Shown here: piece after piece, positions 9,403-18,362 of the stretch
Numbering within the stretch: position 1 is the first letter of the stretch
Layout of the letters: each line of letters starts with the position of its first letter
From: Coleofasciculus sp. FACHB-1120
GTDB taxonomy: Bacteria; Cyanobacteriota; Cyanobacteriia; Cyanobacteriales; FACHB-T130
DNA: 64,000 nucleotides
Direction: 5' to 3'
NCBI RefSeq assembly: GCF_014698845.1
Contig: NZ_JACJTV010000011.1
Location: 116,847-180,846, forward strand
Made by a program: the position numbers and the translations under genes
The notes under the pieces: generated by a model
What the model was told of the DNA's origin: nothing
Database searches by the model: none
The model's input: the letters and a program-made list of their open reading frames with translations, nothing else

Positions 9403-9798
9403 CTACTGATTCGATTGTTCTGTTGTCTGGGTATTCAGCTTATCTATTCGATTACGCAAACGTTCCAGCTCTAATCTATAGGTTTCTAATTGACTCGTCG
9501 GAACTGCTAATCCTTCTTGAGTAACTCGATTTGCCGCAGGATTATTAATGAGTTGTTCGACTTGATTTAAGCAGGTATTTAAACCAGCGGCAAATTCATA
9601 CCGAGTTACAGGTTGATTGCCTTGAAAAGTGCGATCGCTATTTCCAATTAGACATCCATAACGCTCTGTTGGAGATGGTATTTGAGAATTTTGATTATTG
9701 GGAATCGCTTCCTGTGCAACTGCACTGTTTGCTATCAGCAAAGCCATTCCCAAAACAACTGGGCTATCTAAAAGTATATTTTTAGAAAATTTCGGCAT
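9403..9798 (-). CDS. Short SLH-domain protein (porin N-terminus-like)
   Basis: This 131-residue protein has a signal peptide (LGMALLIANSAVA before QE), then one S-layer homology motif (ERYGCLIGNSDRTFQG then TRYEFAAGLNTCLNQV) and a short coiled coil (LETYRLELERLRNRIDKL). This is exactly the N-terminal layout of cyanobacterial SLH-porins of about 500-600 residues, but the beta-barrel is absent and the frame ends cleanly. It may be a truncated relic or a small peptidoglycan/outer-membrane anchoring protein. The start at 9798 is preferred to an ATG nine codons upstream because AAGGGA sits before it. Confidence 0.75.
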   Translation of the reverse strand: MPKFSKNILLDSPVVLGMALLIANSAVAQEAIPNNQNSQIPSPTERYGCLIGNSDRTFQGNQPVTRYEFAAGLNTCLNQVEQLINNPAANRVTQEGLAVPTSQLETYRLELERLRNRIDKLNTQTTEQSNQ

Positions 9799-9999
9799 TT
9801 TTAATCCCTTCCACTTAGCTTGCAAGAATGTAACTTTAAGCCTGCTGAAATTCAGACTTTTTACATATATCTTATCTTAATAAAAAACAACTAACTATGT
9901 GTAGATGGCTGCTGCGGAAGTGCCAGGATTGACTTACTTCTAATTACAGATAACAGGTTCCGACTTTAGACGTTATCCCAGTAACAGGCAAAGCACTAG

Positions 10000-10016
10000 G
10001 TATAAAAATTTATACT
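10000..10016 (+). promoter_or_regulatory. Dyad overlapping a TATACT box before the FAD-Rieske gene
   Basis: GTATAAA at 10000-10006 and TTTATAC at 10009-10015 form a dyad with a 2-base centre. The right arm overlaps a -10-like TATACT at 10011-10016. It lies 19 bases before the ATG at 10035, behind which a CAGGAG ribosome site is seen. It may be a promoter with an overlapping operator; AT-richness weakens the case. Confidence 0.35.
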
Positions 10017-10034
10017 ATTTCAGGAGAACGCTGA

Positions 10035-11573
10035 ATGAATTTACCAGGAACCTCTGTCTCGGTTTGGCTCGACGCTATAGAAGGGACAAAATACCCGCAA
10101 TTGACCAGTGATATTACCGTCGATGTTGCCATTGTAGGCGGCGGCATTACTGGCTTAACCGCCGCGTTGCTATTGAAACGGGCTGGATTAAGGGTTGCTG
10201 TGATTGAGGCATCGCAGATTGGCAACGGTGTCACCGGCTATACCACTGCCCACCTCACCGAAGCTGCGGACGAACGCTACCAAGACCTGATTTCCTCCTT
10301 GGGTGACACGGAGGCGAAGCTGGTAGCAGAATCGAGCCGTGCGGCGATTGAACGCATTGCGAAGTTTGTGGCAGAAGAGAAGATTGATTGTGATTTTCAG
10401 CGAGTGCCGGGATATCTTTACACTGAAAAATCCCAGGATGCGTCCGAAATTGAGTCAGAGGCGGAAGCTGCTAGCAAGTTGGTGATTCCAGCTGCTTTGA
10501 CAAAGGACGTGCCCTTGCCATTTCCGGTAGAAGCGGCGGTGATGTTCCCCAATCAAGCGCAGTTCAACCCGATTCCCTATCTCCAAGGACTTGCAAAGGC
10601 GATTGATGGCGGTGGCAGTTTTATTTTTGAGCAGTCATCTGTTGTTGATATCACCGGAGACAAGCCGAGTCGAGTTTCTACCGAACAGGGGACGGTAACG
10701 GCTCTAGATGTGATTATTGCTACTCATACGCCAATTCATAATCTGAACAGCCTCCCCGACTTGTATGTAATGACCACGAAAATTGCTCCGTATCGCTCTT
10801 ATGTCATCGGAGTGAGATTGCGATCGCCATTACCGCAAGGACTGTTTTGGGACACCGAGGAACCGTATCACTATACCCGTAGCTACAAAGACCTGCTGAT
10901 TGTGGGTGGTGAAGACCACAAGACGGGCGATGATGTGGATAATCAGGCGTGTTTCGAGCGATTGGAAGCGTATGTGCGCGATCGCTTTGATGTGCAATCA
11001 ATCGATTATCGCTGGTCAGCTCAATTGTACGAGCCAGTCGATGGTCTACCCTATATTGGCAAAACCGCAGCTCATTCTAATATCTACGTTGCTACCGGCT
11101 ATTCTGGCAACGGCATGACCTTCGGCACGGTTGGCGGGATACTGACAAGCGACTTGATTCTGGGACGGACGAATCCCTGGACTGAACTTTACAATCCGAA
11201 TCGGGCGAATATTGTAGCCAGCGCCCAGCGATTTGTGACCGAGAATCTAGACGTTGCCAAGCACTTTGTAGTTGATCGACTTTTCAAGTCGGAAGGCAAT
11301 GAACCCTCTGATGTGTTACCAGGTGAAGGCAAGATTCTGGAAATCGACGGGAAGAAATATGCCGTCTACCGCGACGAAACAGATTATCTCTGCTCGCTTT
11401 CTCCAGTGTGTACTCACGCTGGATGCATTGTTGATTGGAACAACGCCGAAAAAACTTGGGATTGCCCTTGCCACGGTGGACGTTTCAGCCCTACGGGTGA
11501 GGTACTAAATGGCCCGCCGATTACCGATTTAGATCAAAAAGAATTGCCCAGTCAAGTTACAACTAAAAGTTAA
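10035..11573 (+). CDS. FAD-dependent oxidoreductase fused to a Rieske [2Fe-2S] domain
   Basis: This 512-residue protein has a DAO/GlpO-like FAD oxidoreductase domain from about residue 28 (VDVAIVGGGITGLTAALLL, dinucleotide-binding motif) to about 415, then a Rieske domain. The iron-sulfur ligands are C459, H461, C477 and H480 in CTHAGC and CPCHGG. C464 and C479 are the extra pair that forms a disulfide in high-potential cytochrome bc/b6f-type Rieske proteins. An FGTVGG block near residue 361 completes the FAD site. The substrate is unknown; relatives are annotated as amine/glycine oxidase-like. It has no signal peptide, so it is cytoplasmic. A hairpin with a T-run follows. Confidence 0.9.
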   Translation: MNLPGTSVSVWLDAIEGTKYPQLTSDITVDVAIVGGGITGLTAALLLKRAGLRVAVIEASQIGNGVTGYTTAHLTEAADERYQDLISSLGDTEAKLVAESSRAAIERIAKFVAEEKIDCDFQRVPGYLYTEKSQDASEIESEAEAASKLVIPAALTKDVPLPFPVEAAVMFPNQAQFNPIPYLQGLAKAIDGGGSFIFEQSSVVDITGDKPSRVSTEQGTVTALDVIIATHTPIHNLNSLPDLYVMTTKIAPYRSYVIGVRLRSPLPQGLFWDTEEPYHYTRSYKDLLIVGGEDHKTGDDVDNQACFERLEAYVRDRFDVQSIDYRWSAQLYEPVDGLPYIGKTAAHSNIYVATGYSGNGMTFGTVGGILTSDLILGRTNPWTELYNPNRANIVASAQRFVTENLDVAKHFVVDRLFKSEGNEPSDVLPGEGKILEIDGKKYAVYRDETDYLCSLSPVCTHAGCIVDWNNAEKTWDCPCHGGRFSPTGEVLNGPPITDLDQKELPSQVTTKS

Positions 11574-11591
11574 TTTCATAGCTGTCCTTAT

Positions 11592-11681
11592 CCCCCTCCA
11601 GATTGATTAAGTCAATCTGGGGGACTGTTAGCGTGTGGGTGAATAGAAACAAGAAATCCTTCTCAGGATTTCCATTTTTTT
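11592..11681 (+). terminator. Two consecutive hairpins, the second with T-run
   Basis: The first inverted repeat pairs CCAGATTGA (11598-11606) with TCAATCTGG (11612-11620) and is flanked by C-run/G-run. The second pairs GAAATCC (11653-11659) with GGATTTC (11666-11672), followed by CATTTTTTT. The second has intrinsic-terminator form for the FAD-Rieske transcript and ends 23 bases before the next gene. Confidence 0.65.
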
Positions 11682-11704
11682 AGACACGGTTTAAGGACAA
11701 ACTT

Positions 11705-12565
11705 ATGCAAGCAGAGCAACAGCTACAACCACCACAACATCAAGACCAGCAACCTGGTATTGAATCAGAAATGACGCCTAGACCCAAGGCGGATGATAGT
11801 AAATATCAAGGTAGTAACAAATTACGCGATAAAGTAGCACTGATTACCGGCGGTGATAGCGGCATTGGTCGCGCAGTTTCCATCTTCTTTGCCAAAGAAG
11901 GTGCTGATGTGGCAATCGTGTATCTGAACGAACACGATGACGCTCAAGAAACTAAACGGCTAGTGGAAGAACAAGGGCGTAAGTGTCTGACGATTCCTGG
12001 TGACATTGGTGACGAAAAATTTTGTCAGCAAGCCGTCGAAAATACGGTTAAAGAGTTGGGGAAACTCGATGTTCTCGTTAACAACGCTGCCGAACAGCAT
12101 CCTCAAGAAAGTATCGAAGACATCACTGCCGAACAGCTTGAGCGCACGTTCCGGACTAACATTTTCTCGATGTTTTTCTTGACGAAAGCTGCACTCAAGC
12201 ACCTAAAAGAAGGCAGCGCGATTATTAACACCACTTCGGTGACAGCTTATAAAGGGAATCAGCAGCTGCTCGATTATTCGTCTACTAAAGGGGCAATTGT
12301 TGCCTTTACGCGATCGCTCTCGAAGTCTTTGGTTGAAAAGGGAATTCGCGTCAATGGCGTGGCACCAGGCCCCATCTGGACTCCACTCATTCCCGCCACT
12401 TTCCCAGAGGATAAAGTTGCCTCTTTTGGTAAACAAGTGCCGATGCAACGAGCTGGACAGCCAGAAGAAGTTGCGCCTAGTTACGTCTTTTTGGCGTCAG
12501 ACGACTCTTCTTATATGTCCGGTCAGATTTTGCATCCCAATGGTGGCGATGTTGTCAACGCTTAG
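11705..12565 (+). CDS. SDR-family oxidoreductase (general-stress/glucose dehydrogenase-like)
   Basis: This 286-residue classical-type short-chain dehydrogenase has the NAD(P)-binding glycine motif TGGDSGIGRA near residue 48, NNAA near 127, and the catalytic Y-x3-K in DYSSTKGA. The glutamine- and proline-rich first 40 residues and the KLRDKVALITGG entry match the YdaD/YhdF/GSP39 branch, which is stress-induced in Bacillus; substrates are poorly defined. AAGGAC lies before the ATG. It is flanked by terminators on both sides, so it is probably monocistronic. Confidence 0.88.
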   Translation: MQAEQQLQPPQHQDQQPGIESEMTPRPKADDSKYQGSNKLRDKVALITGGDSGIGRAVSIFFAKEGADVAIVYLNEHDDAQETKRLVEEQGRKCLTIPGDIGDEKFCQQAVENTVKELGKLDVLVNNAAEQHPQESIEDITAEQLERTFRTNIFSMFFLTKAALKHLKEGSAIINTTSVTAYKGNQQLLDYSSTKGAIVAFTRSLSKSLVEKGIRVNGVAPGPIWTPLIPATFPEDKVASFGKQVPMQRAGQPEEVAPSYVFLASDDSSYMSGQILHPNGGDVVNA

Positions 12566-12696
12566 TGTGGAGACCAATTCACTATTCTGATATCACATTT
12601 GCGATCACTCTTAAAAAGGAAGGCGAGAGACGTATTTGTGGTAGACATAAAGTGAAGTGGTGGTATGAGATGAATCCCCATTTTTCTTGAAAGTAA

Positions 12697-12739
12697 CAGA
12701 AACCCGTTTTCCAATAAGAAAACGGGTTTCTGGATTTTT
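12697..12739. terminator. Strong hairpin terminator after SDR gene
   Basis: A perfect 15-bp stem (12697-12711 with 12718-12732) has a CAATAA loop and is followed by GATTTTT. It ends the SDR transcript and can also act on the opposite strand. The rest of the gap 12566-12837 has no gene. Confidence 0.85.
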
Positions 12740-12837
12740 CGTATTCATGAATCATTTACGACTGATATAGATTCTGGGAGTTAGTGATCGCATCGGGGTA
12801 TTGCATATTGCCCGATTTTTTTGATTAACTCAGGGAA

Positions 12838-12867
12838 ATAAAAAAACTCCCACCACGTAAGTGGCGG
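12838..12867 (-). terminator. Terminator of the first hemerythrin gene
   Basis: Read on the minus strand, CCGCCAC pairs with GTGGTGG (12861-12867 with 12850-12856, one G-T pair) around a TTAC loop and is followed by GAGTTTTTTTATT. It lies 60 bases beyond the stop of the gene at 12927-13976. Confidence 0.75.
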
Positions 12868-12926
12868 AAGTGCAAACGTCAGTTAAGTGTTAGGAGGTAT
12901 GGTGTAGAGATTGAACGTGCTTCCGA

Positions 12927-13976
12927 TTACTTCGTCGAAGCTGCCATTTGTTGCTGAATTTTGCTCTTAGCAGCTTTGAATTCGCTAGACATTTGCTCTT
13001 TTTGCTCGGTGCTGCAATTATTATCGATGGCTGCAAACATCGTGCTTTCTTCCTGACGGATATGATCGCCAACCGCATCCATCAACTGCTTAATTTTTGA
13101 TTTGAATTGATCTTTGGAAGAAGCAGGGTTGATCGCTTTAATTTCATCCAACATCCGCTTCATTTCGGCTTGCTCATCGTACAGCTCTTGAGTATTGTCG
13201 TCCCCGTAGAAAGAGCGAACTCTGGGATAAACGATTTCTTCTTCGGCTTGAGCGTGTGCCAATAAATCTTTGTAGAGCTGCCCAAAATACTCTTGGAGTT
13301 TTTGAGGATCGTCAGTAGCCCCAATTTCTGTAAAGATGGTGTTGGTCTTATTGTGATCCAGGCGGATGAGCGTCTGGATGTTCATGTCTTGCTTATCGGT
13401 GTTTTGGGTGACGGCGCTACCAAACACACCAGACAAGGCTGCAACAGCGTCTTGAACTCGTGCCCACAGTCCTTGATCTGCGTCTTTTCCAGTCAGTTCG
13501 CGGACACCCACGAGTTCTAGCAGTCCTTTGAGTTGTTCCTGGTGAGCGCGGTTCTCAAAGTTAACAGCATTTAAAGGTCCAATCGCCAGTTCAATATCAG
13601 CACCCACGACTTGAGCAGCTTTGTGAACTACGATACCGCTCATCGCCTGAGCGTGCTTCAGGAGTTCGTGTTGAACTAATTTCTGGTAGAGAGACAGCTT
13701 ATCACCAGACATTAATTCTTGGGTCTTCTTAACAAATTCCTGAACTGTCTCGTGAGGTTCAGAGGGAACGCCGTACTGAACAATTACCGTTTCTAGAACG
13801 CCCAAGTTTTTCTGGTCGTCCTGGAGCATATTCTGCAAGCGATCGCGTACATCTTGATCGGGAGAGCTACCAATCAGGGTTTGCTCGTTAGAGATGATTA
13901 AATTTTGCGTCGCTTTCATGTCTGCCAATTTTTGAGCGATCGCTATACGCTTTGTATCGTCAAGTGTTGATACCAT
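12927..13976 (-). CDS. Hemerythrin-domain protein, copy 1
   Basis: This 349-residue all-helical protein has an N-terminal helical domain (about 1-180, with KNLGVLETVIVQYG and a conserved FENRAHQEQLKG block) and a C-terminal hemerythrin-like domain from about 200. Histidine/acid clusters typical of the di-iron fold are visible (RLDHNK, HAQAEEEIVYPR, DHIRQEES). Such proteins sense or bind oxygen or NO or handle iron, but I cannot say which. It is a clear paralogue of the gene at 14667-15704, same strand, separated by about 690 bases, so each has its own promoter and terminator. Confidence 0.85.
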   Translation of the reverse strand: MVSTLDDTKRIAIAQKLADMKATQNLIISNEQTLIGSSPDQDVRDRLQNMLQDDQKNLGVLETVIVQYGVPSEPHETVQEFVKKTQELMSGDKLSLYQKLVQHELLKHAQAMSGIVVHKAAQVVGADIELAIGPLNAVNFENRAHQEQLKGLLELVGVRELTGKDADQGLWARVQDAVAALSGVFGSAVTQNTDKQDMNIQTLIRLDHNKTNTIFTEIGATDDPQKLQEYFGQLYKDLLAHAQAEEEIVYPRVRSFYGDDNTQELYDEQAEMKRMLDEIKAINPASSKDQFKSKIKQLMDAVGDHIRQEESTMFAAIDNNCSTEQKEQMSSEFKAAKSKIQQQMAASTK

Positions 13977-14666
13977 TTTTGTCTCTTCTTTGAAATATTA
14001 TGGGGGTTGAATCTTTCTTAAGAATCTCATAAGGTCTTAAGGCAATTCATCTTTCCCTCGACTGAATCCAAAAGTATGGTTTATTGATCGACTAAATACT
14101 TTTAACTTATATTTTTTTGTTTAAAAATAAAGTTATTTTAACTTCTACTTTTGGCAGGTGCAAAAGTTACTAATTTTAGATATCTTCTCCTGAGTTTATC
14201 AAAGCAAGTTTCAAGAAAAAAATAGCTGTAAATGAGCCGTAAAAGCAAGATTCCCAACTTCTTTAAGAAGTAGATAATCTAAAACGCTAGTATCTTACGC
14301 CTAAAATAGGATGACCATAGTTGACTGGCAGATTGAAAGCCTTTGCACTGGCAGTATTTCAGTCAGTTTTAACTAAATTTAGCTCCTAGCCCGTTCGCGT
14401 TAGCGTTCCCGAAGGGTAGGGTAGTTTAGTTCAGAGCTTAAGCCAGTGCCATTAGACCATCCTTTATTTATTCCATAGAAACCGCGAAATTACGGACTCT
14501 CAAAAGATTAGCCACTTAAAAGATTAAATCTAGGAGACTCACTTACGACACTCTCCTAGATTTAATTTCTTTATTATCCCGATGGGAATTAGCGATCGCG
14601 TTGATTAACTATAGAGAGGGTACCTTCCAATCCTCCCCACACATTTAATCCTGTTCGCTCACACTA
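13977..14666. other. Gap between hemerythrin paralogues
   Basis: No gene is supported. A short repeat-like element with inverted CCCGTTCGCGTTAGCG and CGAAGGGTAGGG blocks lies at about 14390-14425, a form common between cyanobacterial genes. A long hairpin is listed separately at 14524-14565. Confidence 0.5.
14524..14565 (-). terminator. Hairpin downstream of second hemerythrin gene
   Basis: A perfect 14-bp stem (TTAAATCTAGGAGA at 14524-14537 with its complement at 14552-14565) has a 14-nt loop. Read on the minus strand it is followed by TCTTTTAAG. It lies 100 bases beyond the hemerythrin stop. Confidence 0.6.
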
Positions 14667-15704
14667 CTACTTGCTAGAAGCTGCTAACTGGTCTTGTAGC
14701 TGGCTCTTAACGGATTTGAACTCGGTTGCCATTTGTTGTTGCTGTTCGCTGCTGAAGTTATCGCGCAGCTTAGCCAACATCTCGTTCTCTTCCTGATTAA
14801 TGTGATGGTTGGTAGCGTCTCTTAGCTGACGAACCTTCGCTTTAAACTCAGAAGAAGAAGGACTCATCGCCTTAATTTCGTCCAGCATCCGAGCTTGCTC
14901 AGCTTGCTCGTTATATAGATCCTGCGTGTCCTGATAATAAGAACGTACTGCTGGATAAACAACTTGCTCTTCGGCTTTAGCGTGAGCCATCAAATCCTTG
15001 TAAAGCTGACCGAAGTATTCTTGGATCTTTTGAGCATCGTTAGAATTCTCAATTTCCATAAACAAGGTTTTCGCCTTGCTATGATCCATGCGGAGAATTT
15101 CACCGATAGTCATATCGGAGCGATCGGAGGTTTGGGTGACAGCACTACCAAATACCCCTGATAATGCGGCAACGGCGTCTTGAACCCGTCCCCACAGTCC
15201 TTGATCGGCTTCTTGTCCGGTTAGTTCGCGAACACCCAGAATTTCCAAAATACCTTTCAGTTGCTCCTGGTGAGCGCGGTTCTCAAAGTTAACAGTATTT
15301 AAAGGAGTAATGGCAGCTTCAACGTCAGCGCCAACTACTTGAGCTGCTTTGTGAATCAGTAGACCAGTCATTGTTTGCTTGTGCTTAAGCAATTCATGCT
15401 GAGATACTTTTTCAAACAAAGTGAGTTCAGAACCTTGCATAAGTTTCTGAACTTCATCAATCATCTTGGTTGTTGTTTCCTTCGGTTCGGATTTAACACC
15501 GTACTGAATAATTACAGTGTCGAGAACGCCAAGATTTTTCTGATCGTCATCGAGCATATCTTGTATGCGCTTGCGAAGATCATCATCGGCGAGTGCAGAG
15601 ATGAACTTTTGCTCGTTAGCAATTAGCAAGTTTTGCAGCGCTTTCATGTCTGCCAACTTCATGCCAATCGCCATGCGCTTGGTGTCATCTAGTGTCGTTA
15701 CCAT
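14667..15704 (-). CDS. Hemerythrin-domain protein, copy 2
   Basis: This 345-residue protein is homologous along its whole length to the neighbour at 12927-13976 (shared TLDDTKR start, QHELLKH, FENRAHQEQLKG, DQGLWxRVQDAVAALSGVFG and YFGQLYKDL blocks). The C-terminal hemerythrin signature appears as RMDHSK, HAKAEEQVVYPAV and HHINQEENEM. The start at 15704 is preferred to an upstream in-frame ATG because TGGAG lies nine bases before it and the protein then begins like its paralogue. The conserved VAALSGVFGSAVTQ segment joins the two helical domains. Confidence 0.86.
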   Translation of the reverse strand: MVTTLDDTKRMAIGMKLADMKALQNLLIANEQKFISALADDDLRKRIQDMLDDDQKNLGVLDTVIIQYGVKSEPKETTTKMIDEVQKLMQGSELTLFEKVSQHELLKHKQTMTGLLIHKAAQVVGADVEAAITPLNTVNFENRAHQEQLKGILEILGVRELTGQEADQGLWGRVQDAVAALSGVFGSAVTQTSDRSDMTIGEILRMDHSKAKTLFMEIENSNDAQKIQEYFGQLYKDLMAHAKAEEQVVYPAVRSYYQDTQDLYNEQAEQARMLDEIKAMSPSSSEFKAKVRQLRDATNHHINQEENEMLAKLRDNFSSEQQQQMATEFKSVKSQLQDQLAASSK

Positions 15705-16170
15705 TCTCTTGTTCTCCACTGAATAGTCAATAATCACAGGATCGGAATCTACTTAGAAGATAGTCATCTTGGTTAAATAGATTCATCTCTCTTTTGACTG
15801 ATCCCCCTGATTGACCCTGGTAAAGAACGCCAAATTATTATTGGCTCTATCCAAAGATAGAAAGGTTGCAATATTTCAAAATTTTGTTTTTAGGTTTGTG
15901 AAATTTATTATTCTTCCGATTAGATGTCATCTACCATAAATCAGATTTAGAAACTTTAAATAGCTTGAATCTACATCCTGAGGAATCACCCTGTTTAGGT
16001 GATAAAAAATAGGTTTTTGCGACTATCTTAAGAATGAAATGTTTTTATTTAGTTTGTGTATATCCGATCACTTTGTCACCATTCCACCATCAGGCAGATA
16101 CACTTCTTAATACAGGTCGCTAGATTGACTCAATAACAGACTCAATTAAGACAATCGCAGGAGACACGGA
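15705..16170. other. Divergent promoter region
   Basis: This 466-base AT-rich spacer separates the minus-strand hemerythrin gene from the plus-strand DUF2993 gene. A small hairpin (ATCACC 15985-15990 with GGTGAT 15998-16003) is present. No recognisable operator was found. Confidence 0.4.
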
Positions 16171-16917
16171 GTGACGACTAATAAGGATGCTTCCCTGGGA
16201 CAGCAGGCACTTAATAAAGCAGCAGAAATAGGATTATCTAGCCAACTCGATGAAGTAGAACAATTAGAGGTAGATGTCCAGAGCGATCCACTGAAAATGG
16301 TTCAGGGACAGGTGGATTCAGTCACCGTTGAAGGCGAAGGTTTGGTGATGAACAAAGACCTCCGCATGGAGGAAATGAAAATGGAAATGCGTGGCATCTC
16401 CATCAATCCCCTCAGCGCTGCTTTTGGCAAAATTGAATTAACCAAACCCACTGACGCAACTACTCACGTTGTCTTGACGGAAGCAGACATCAACCGGGCA
16501 TTCAACTCGGAATTTGTCGGTAGTAAGATGCAAAGTATGCAGGTATCAGTTAATGGACAACCGACGACTATTGATACTCAAAAGGTAGATTTTCGCCTAC
16601 CTGGTGAAAACAAAGTTGCATTGAGTGCCGATGTGCTGCTGCGCGAGACCGGAGAAACCAAGCAAATTGCCTTTACAGCAGTGCCCCGCGTTGGTGCAAA
16701 CGGGCAGAAGGTCAATTTGGAAGACGTTGAGTATACCGAAGGCAAGGAACTCTCCCCAGAACTGACGGCGGCGCTATTGGAAAAATCGAGCGAACTGTTG
16801 AACCTGAGCAACTTCGATTTGCAAGGAATGTCGCTTCGCATCAAACAATTAAATTTAGAATCGGGAAAAATGACGCTTTTGGCGGAAGCGCATGTGGAGC
16901 AAATTCCTTCAGGCTAG
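16171..16917 (+). CDS. DUF2993 (LmeA-like) protein
   Basis: This 248-residue protein matches the DUF2993 family, common in cyanobacteria and actinobacteria, where some members are periplasmic lipid-binding proteins. Blocks seen: DVQSDPLKMVQGQVDSVTVE at about 35-54, LTEADINRAFNSEF in the middle and the long C-terminal LSNFDLQGMSLRIKQLNL. No signal peptide is visible, so here it is cytoplasmic or membrane-peripheral. The GTG start has GGAGAC upstream. The DUF2231 gene follows 126 bases later on the same strand. Confidence 0.78.
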   Translation: MTTNKDASLGQQALNKAAEIGLSSQLDEVEQLEVDVQSDPLKMVQGQVDSVTVEGEGLVMNKDLRMEEMKMEMRGISINPLSAAFGKIELTKPTDATTHVVLTEADINRAFNSEFVGSKMQSMQVSVNGQPTTIDTQKVDFRLPGENKVALSADVLLRETGETKQIAFTAVPRVGANGQKVNLEDVEYTEGKELSPELTAALLEKSSELLNLSNFDLQGMSLRIKQLNLESGKMTLLAEAHVEQIPSG

Positions 16918-17043
16918 TGATGAACTGTTTGCGGTTCGCTGTTCGCAGTTAATTGAGGGGTTACGATCGGCAACCCAAAGTTAATAGCCAACAGCGATCG
17001 CCTGCTTCCACTCGTCTAACTCCTAGAATCCATAGAGAAGAAC

Positions 17044-17562
17044 ATGACACAAACTCCCAATATCCCGCCGCTGATTGAAAGTGATGAGACCGACTATCAA
17101 GATAGTGGGGTGACAAGTACAGTTGCGATCGCAGGACATCCTCTGCATCCACTGATCGTCACCTTTCCCATTGCTTTTTTGACCACGCCAGCAGCAGCCG
17201 ATCTCGCCTACTGGTGGACAAAGGATCTCTTCTGGGCACAAGTCTCTATCTGGCTAATTGGCATTGGCTTGGCAAGTGGCGTGATTGCAGCCCTGACTGG
17301 CATGATGGACTTCTTGAAAATTGACCGAGTCCGCAAGCGCAGCGCTGGCTGGGCACACATGGTACTGAATGTCGCCGCCCTAGGGCTGACAATTGCCAAC
17401 TTGGCACTGCGTTGGGGCAACACCTCAGGAGCCATATTGCCTACGGGACTTACAATCTCAATTATTGTGGCAACCCTTCTCGGTTTTTCGGGTTGGTACG
17501 GAGCCGAGCTAGTCTATCGGCATAAAGTTGCTGTGATTGGCTACGGCGATTCAAATAGATAG
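17044..17562 (+). CDS. DUF2231 membrane protein
   Basis: This 172-residue protein has four membrane helices and the family start HPLHPLIVTFPIAF with paired histidines near residues 30-33. DUF2231 proteins are thought to be heme-binding-like or redox membrane proteins, but the role is unknown. The third helix follows a GMMDFLKID loop. An ATG is present with weak ribosome site. A short inverted repeat follows the stop. Confidence 0.8.
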   Translation: MTQTPNIPPLIESDETDYQDSGVTSTVAIAGHPLHPLIVTFPIAFLTTPAAADLAYWWTKDLFWAQVSIWLIGIGLASGVIAALTGMMDFLKIDRVRKRSAGWAHMVLNVAALGLTIANLALRWGNTSGAILPTGLTISIIVATLLGFSGWYGAELVYRHKVAVIGYGDSNR

Positions 17563-17571
17563 AAAAAATAA

Positions 17572-17595
17572 GCAGGCGACATCCACATCGCCTGC
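17572..17595 (+). terminator. Hairpin after DUF2231 gene
   Basis: GCAGGCGA (17572-17579) pairs with TCGCCTGC (17588-17595) around an 8-nt loop, ten bases after the stop codon. The downstream T-run is poor, so termination may be weak. Confidence 0.5.
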
Positions 17596-17672
17596 CAATG
17601 AATTTAAAAATCTCTCCTACACGTCCTTAGCATCGCTAAAAGGTAGAAGCGGCAAAAGCTAAATTTTTGATG

Positions 17673-18074
17673 TTATATCAATCCTGGCCCCTGATGACGC
17701 TTATCGCCTTCCATCGTCAGCTTCCCTTCTTCATCATCCTGTAATTCTGAGACAGTTTCAGCCCGTTCGGCAGCCTCGGCTTCTTCTTTTGCTTTCAAGT
17801 CTCCAGGTTCATTTACATACATTTCGGGTTCTATCGCATAGTTATTTAAAAGACCCTCTTTGTCTACGGTGTAACCATCTGTAGTCTCGATACTTCCATC
17901 ATTGGTTTGATCGTTGGTCGGGGATTTTTTCTCATCATCTTTTCCGGGAGTTGTTTTAAATGCATTCCCCTCTCTTTCTCTACGTGCTGCGGTTTCAGCA
18001 GGTACAATCCCCCGATCGTAGTTATCTTCACCAACTCGTTGACTGCTATCCGTGCTATCTGTTTGATTATTCAT
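17673..18074 (-). CDS. Acidic, hydrophilic protein of unknown function
   Basis: I do not recognise this 133-residue protein. It is highly charged (rich in D, E, K, N and T), with no hydrophobic core, and is probably intrinsically disordered. Some order is suggested near YTVDKEGLLNNYAIEPEMYV. Composition is like stress-related hydrophilic proteins, and it sits among such genes, so a protective role is a guess. The ATG is preceded by GGGAGAA on the minus strand, a good ribosome site, which supports it as a real gene. Confidence 0.7.
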   Translation of the reverse strand: MNNQTDSTDSSQRVGEDNYDRGIVPAETAARREREGNAFKTTPGKDDEKKSPTNDQTNDGSIETTDGYTVDKEGLLNNYAIEPEMYVNEPGDLKAKEEAEAAERAETVSELQDDEEGKLTMEGDKRHQGPGLI

Positions 18075-18362
18075 GAGTATTATTCTCCCAACAATATTCA
18101 GCTTTAGAAAGTAAGAATATAATTTTTTGTATACCTTTATACTCTACCTTGAGTATTAGATTGCCAAGGTATAAAAAATTCATATAAGATTGCGTAATAA
18201 ATTACAACTAGGATATAAGTTAATCTCCTACTGAGGAAGGAGAAATTGAATTCTTCTATGGGCTGCTAAACGCAGTTGAGTGCAGACGTCAGCCTGCTCG
18301 TTGGCGCGGCTTAGTCTAAATGTATAGAATACAGAACCGAAAACTGGTTGGAAGTATAGCCA

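Noticed and set aside
18129..18142. A third GTA-N8-TAC box between the acidic-protein gene and the DUF2809 gene
   Set aside because: No TAN3T box at the required distance in either direction, and the motif is expected by chance about 15 times in 64 kb.
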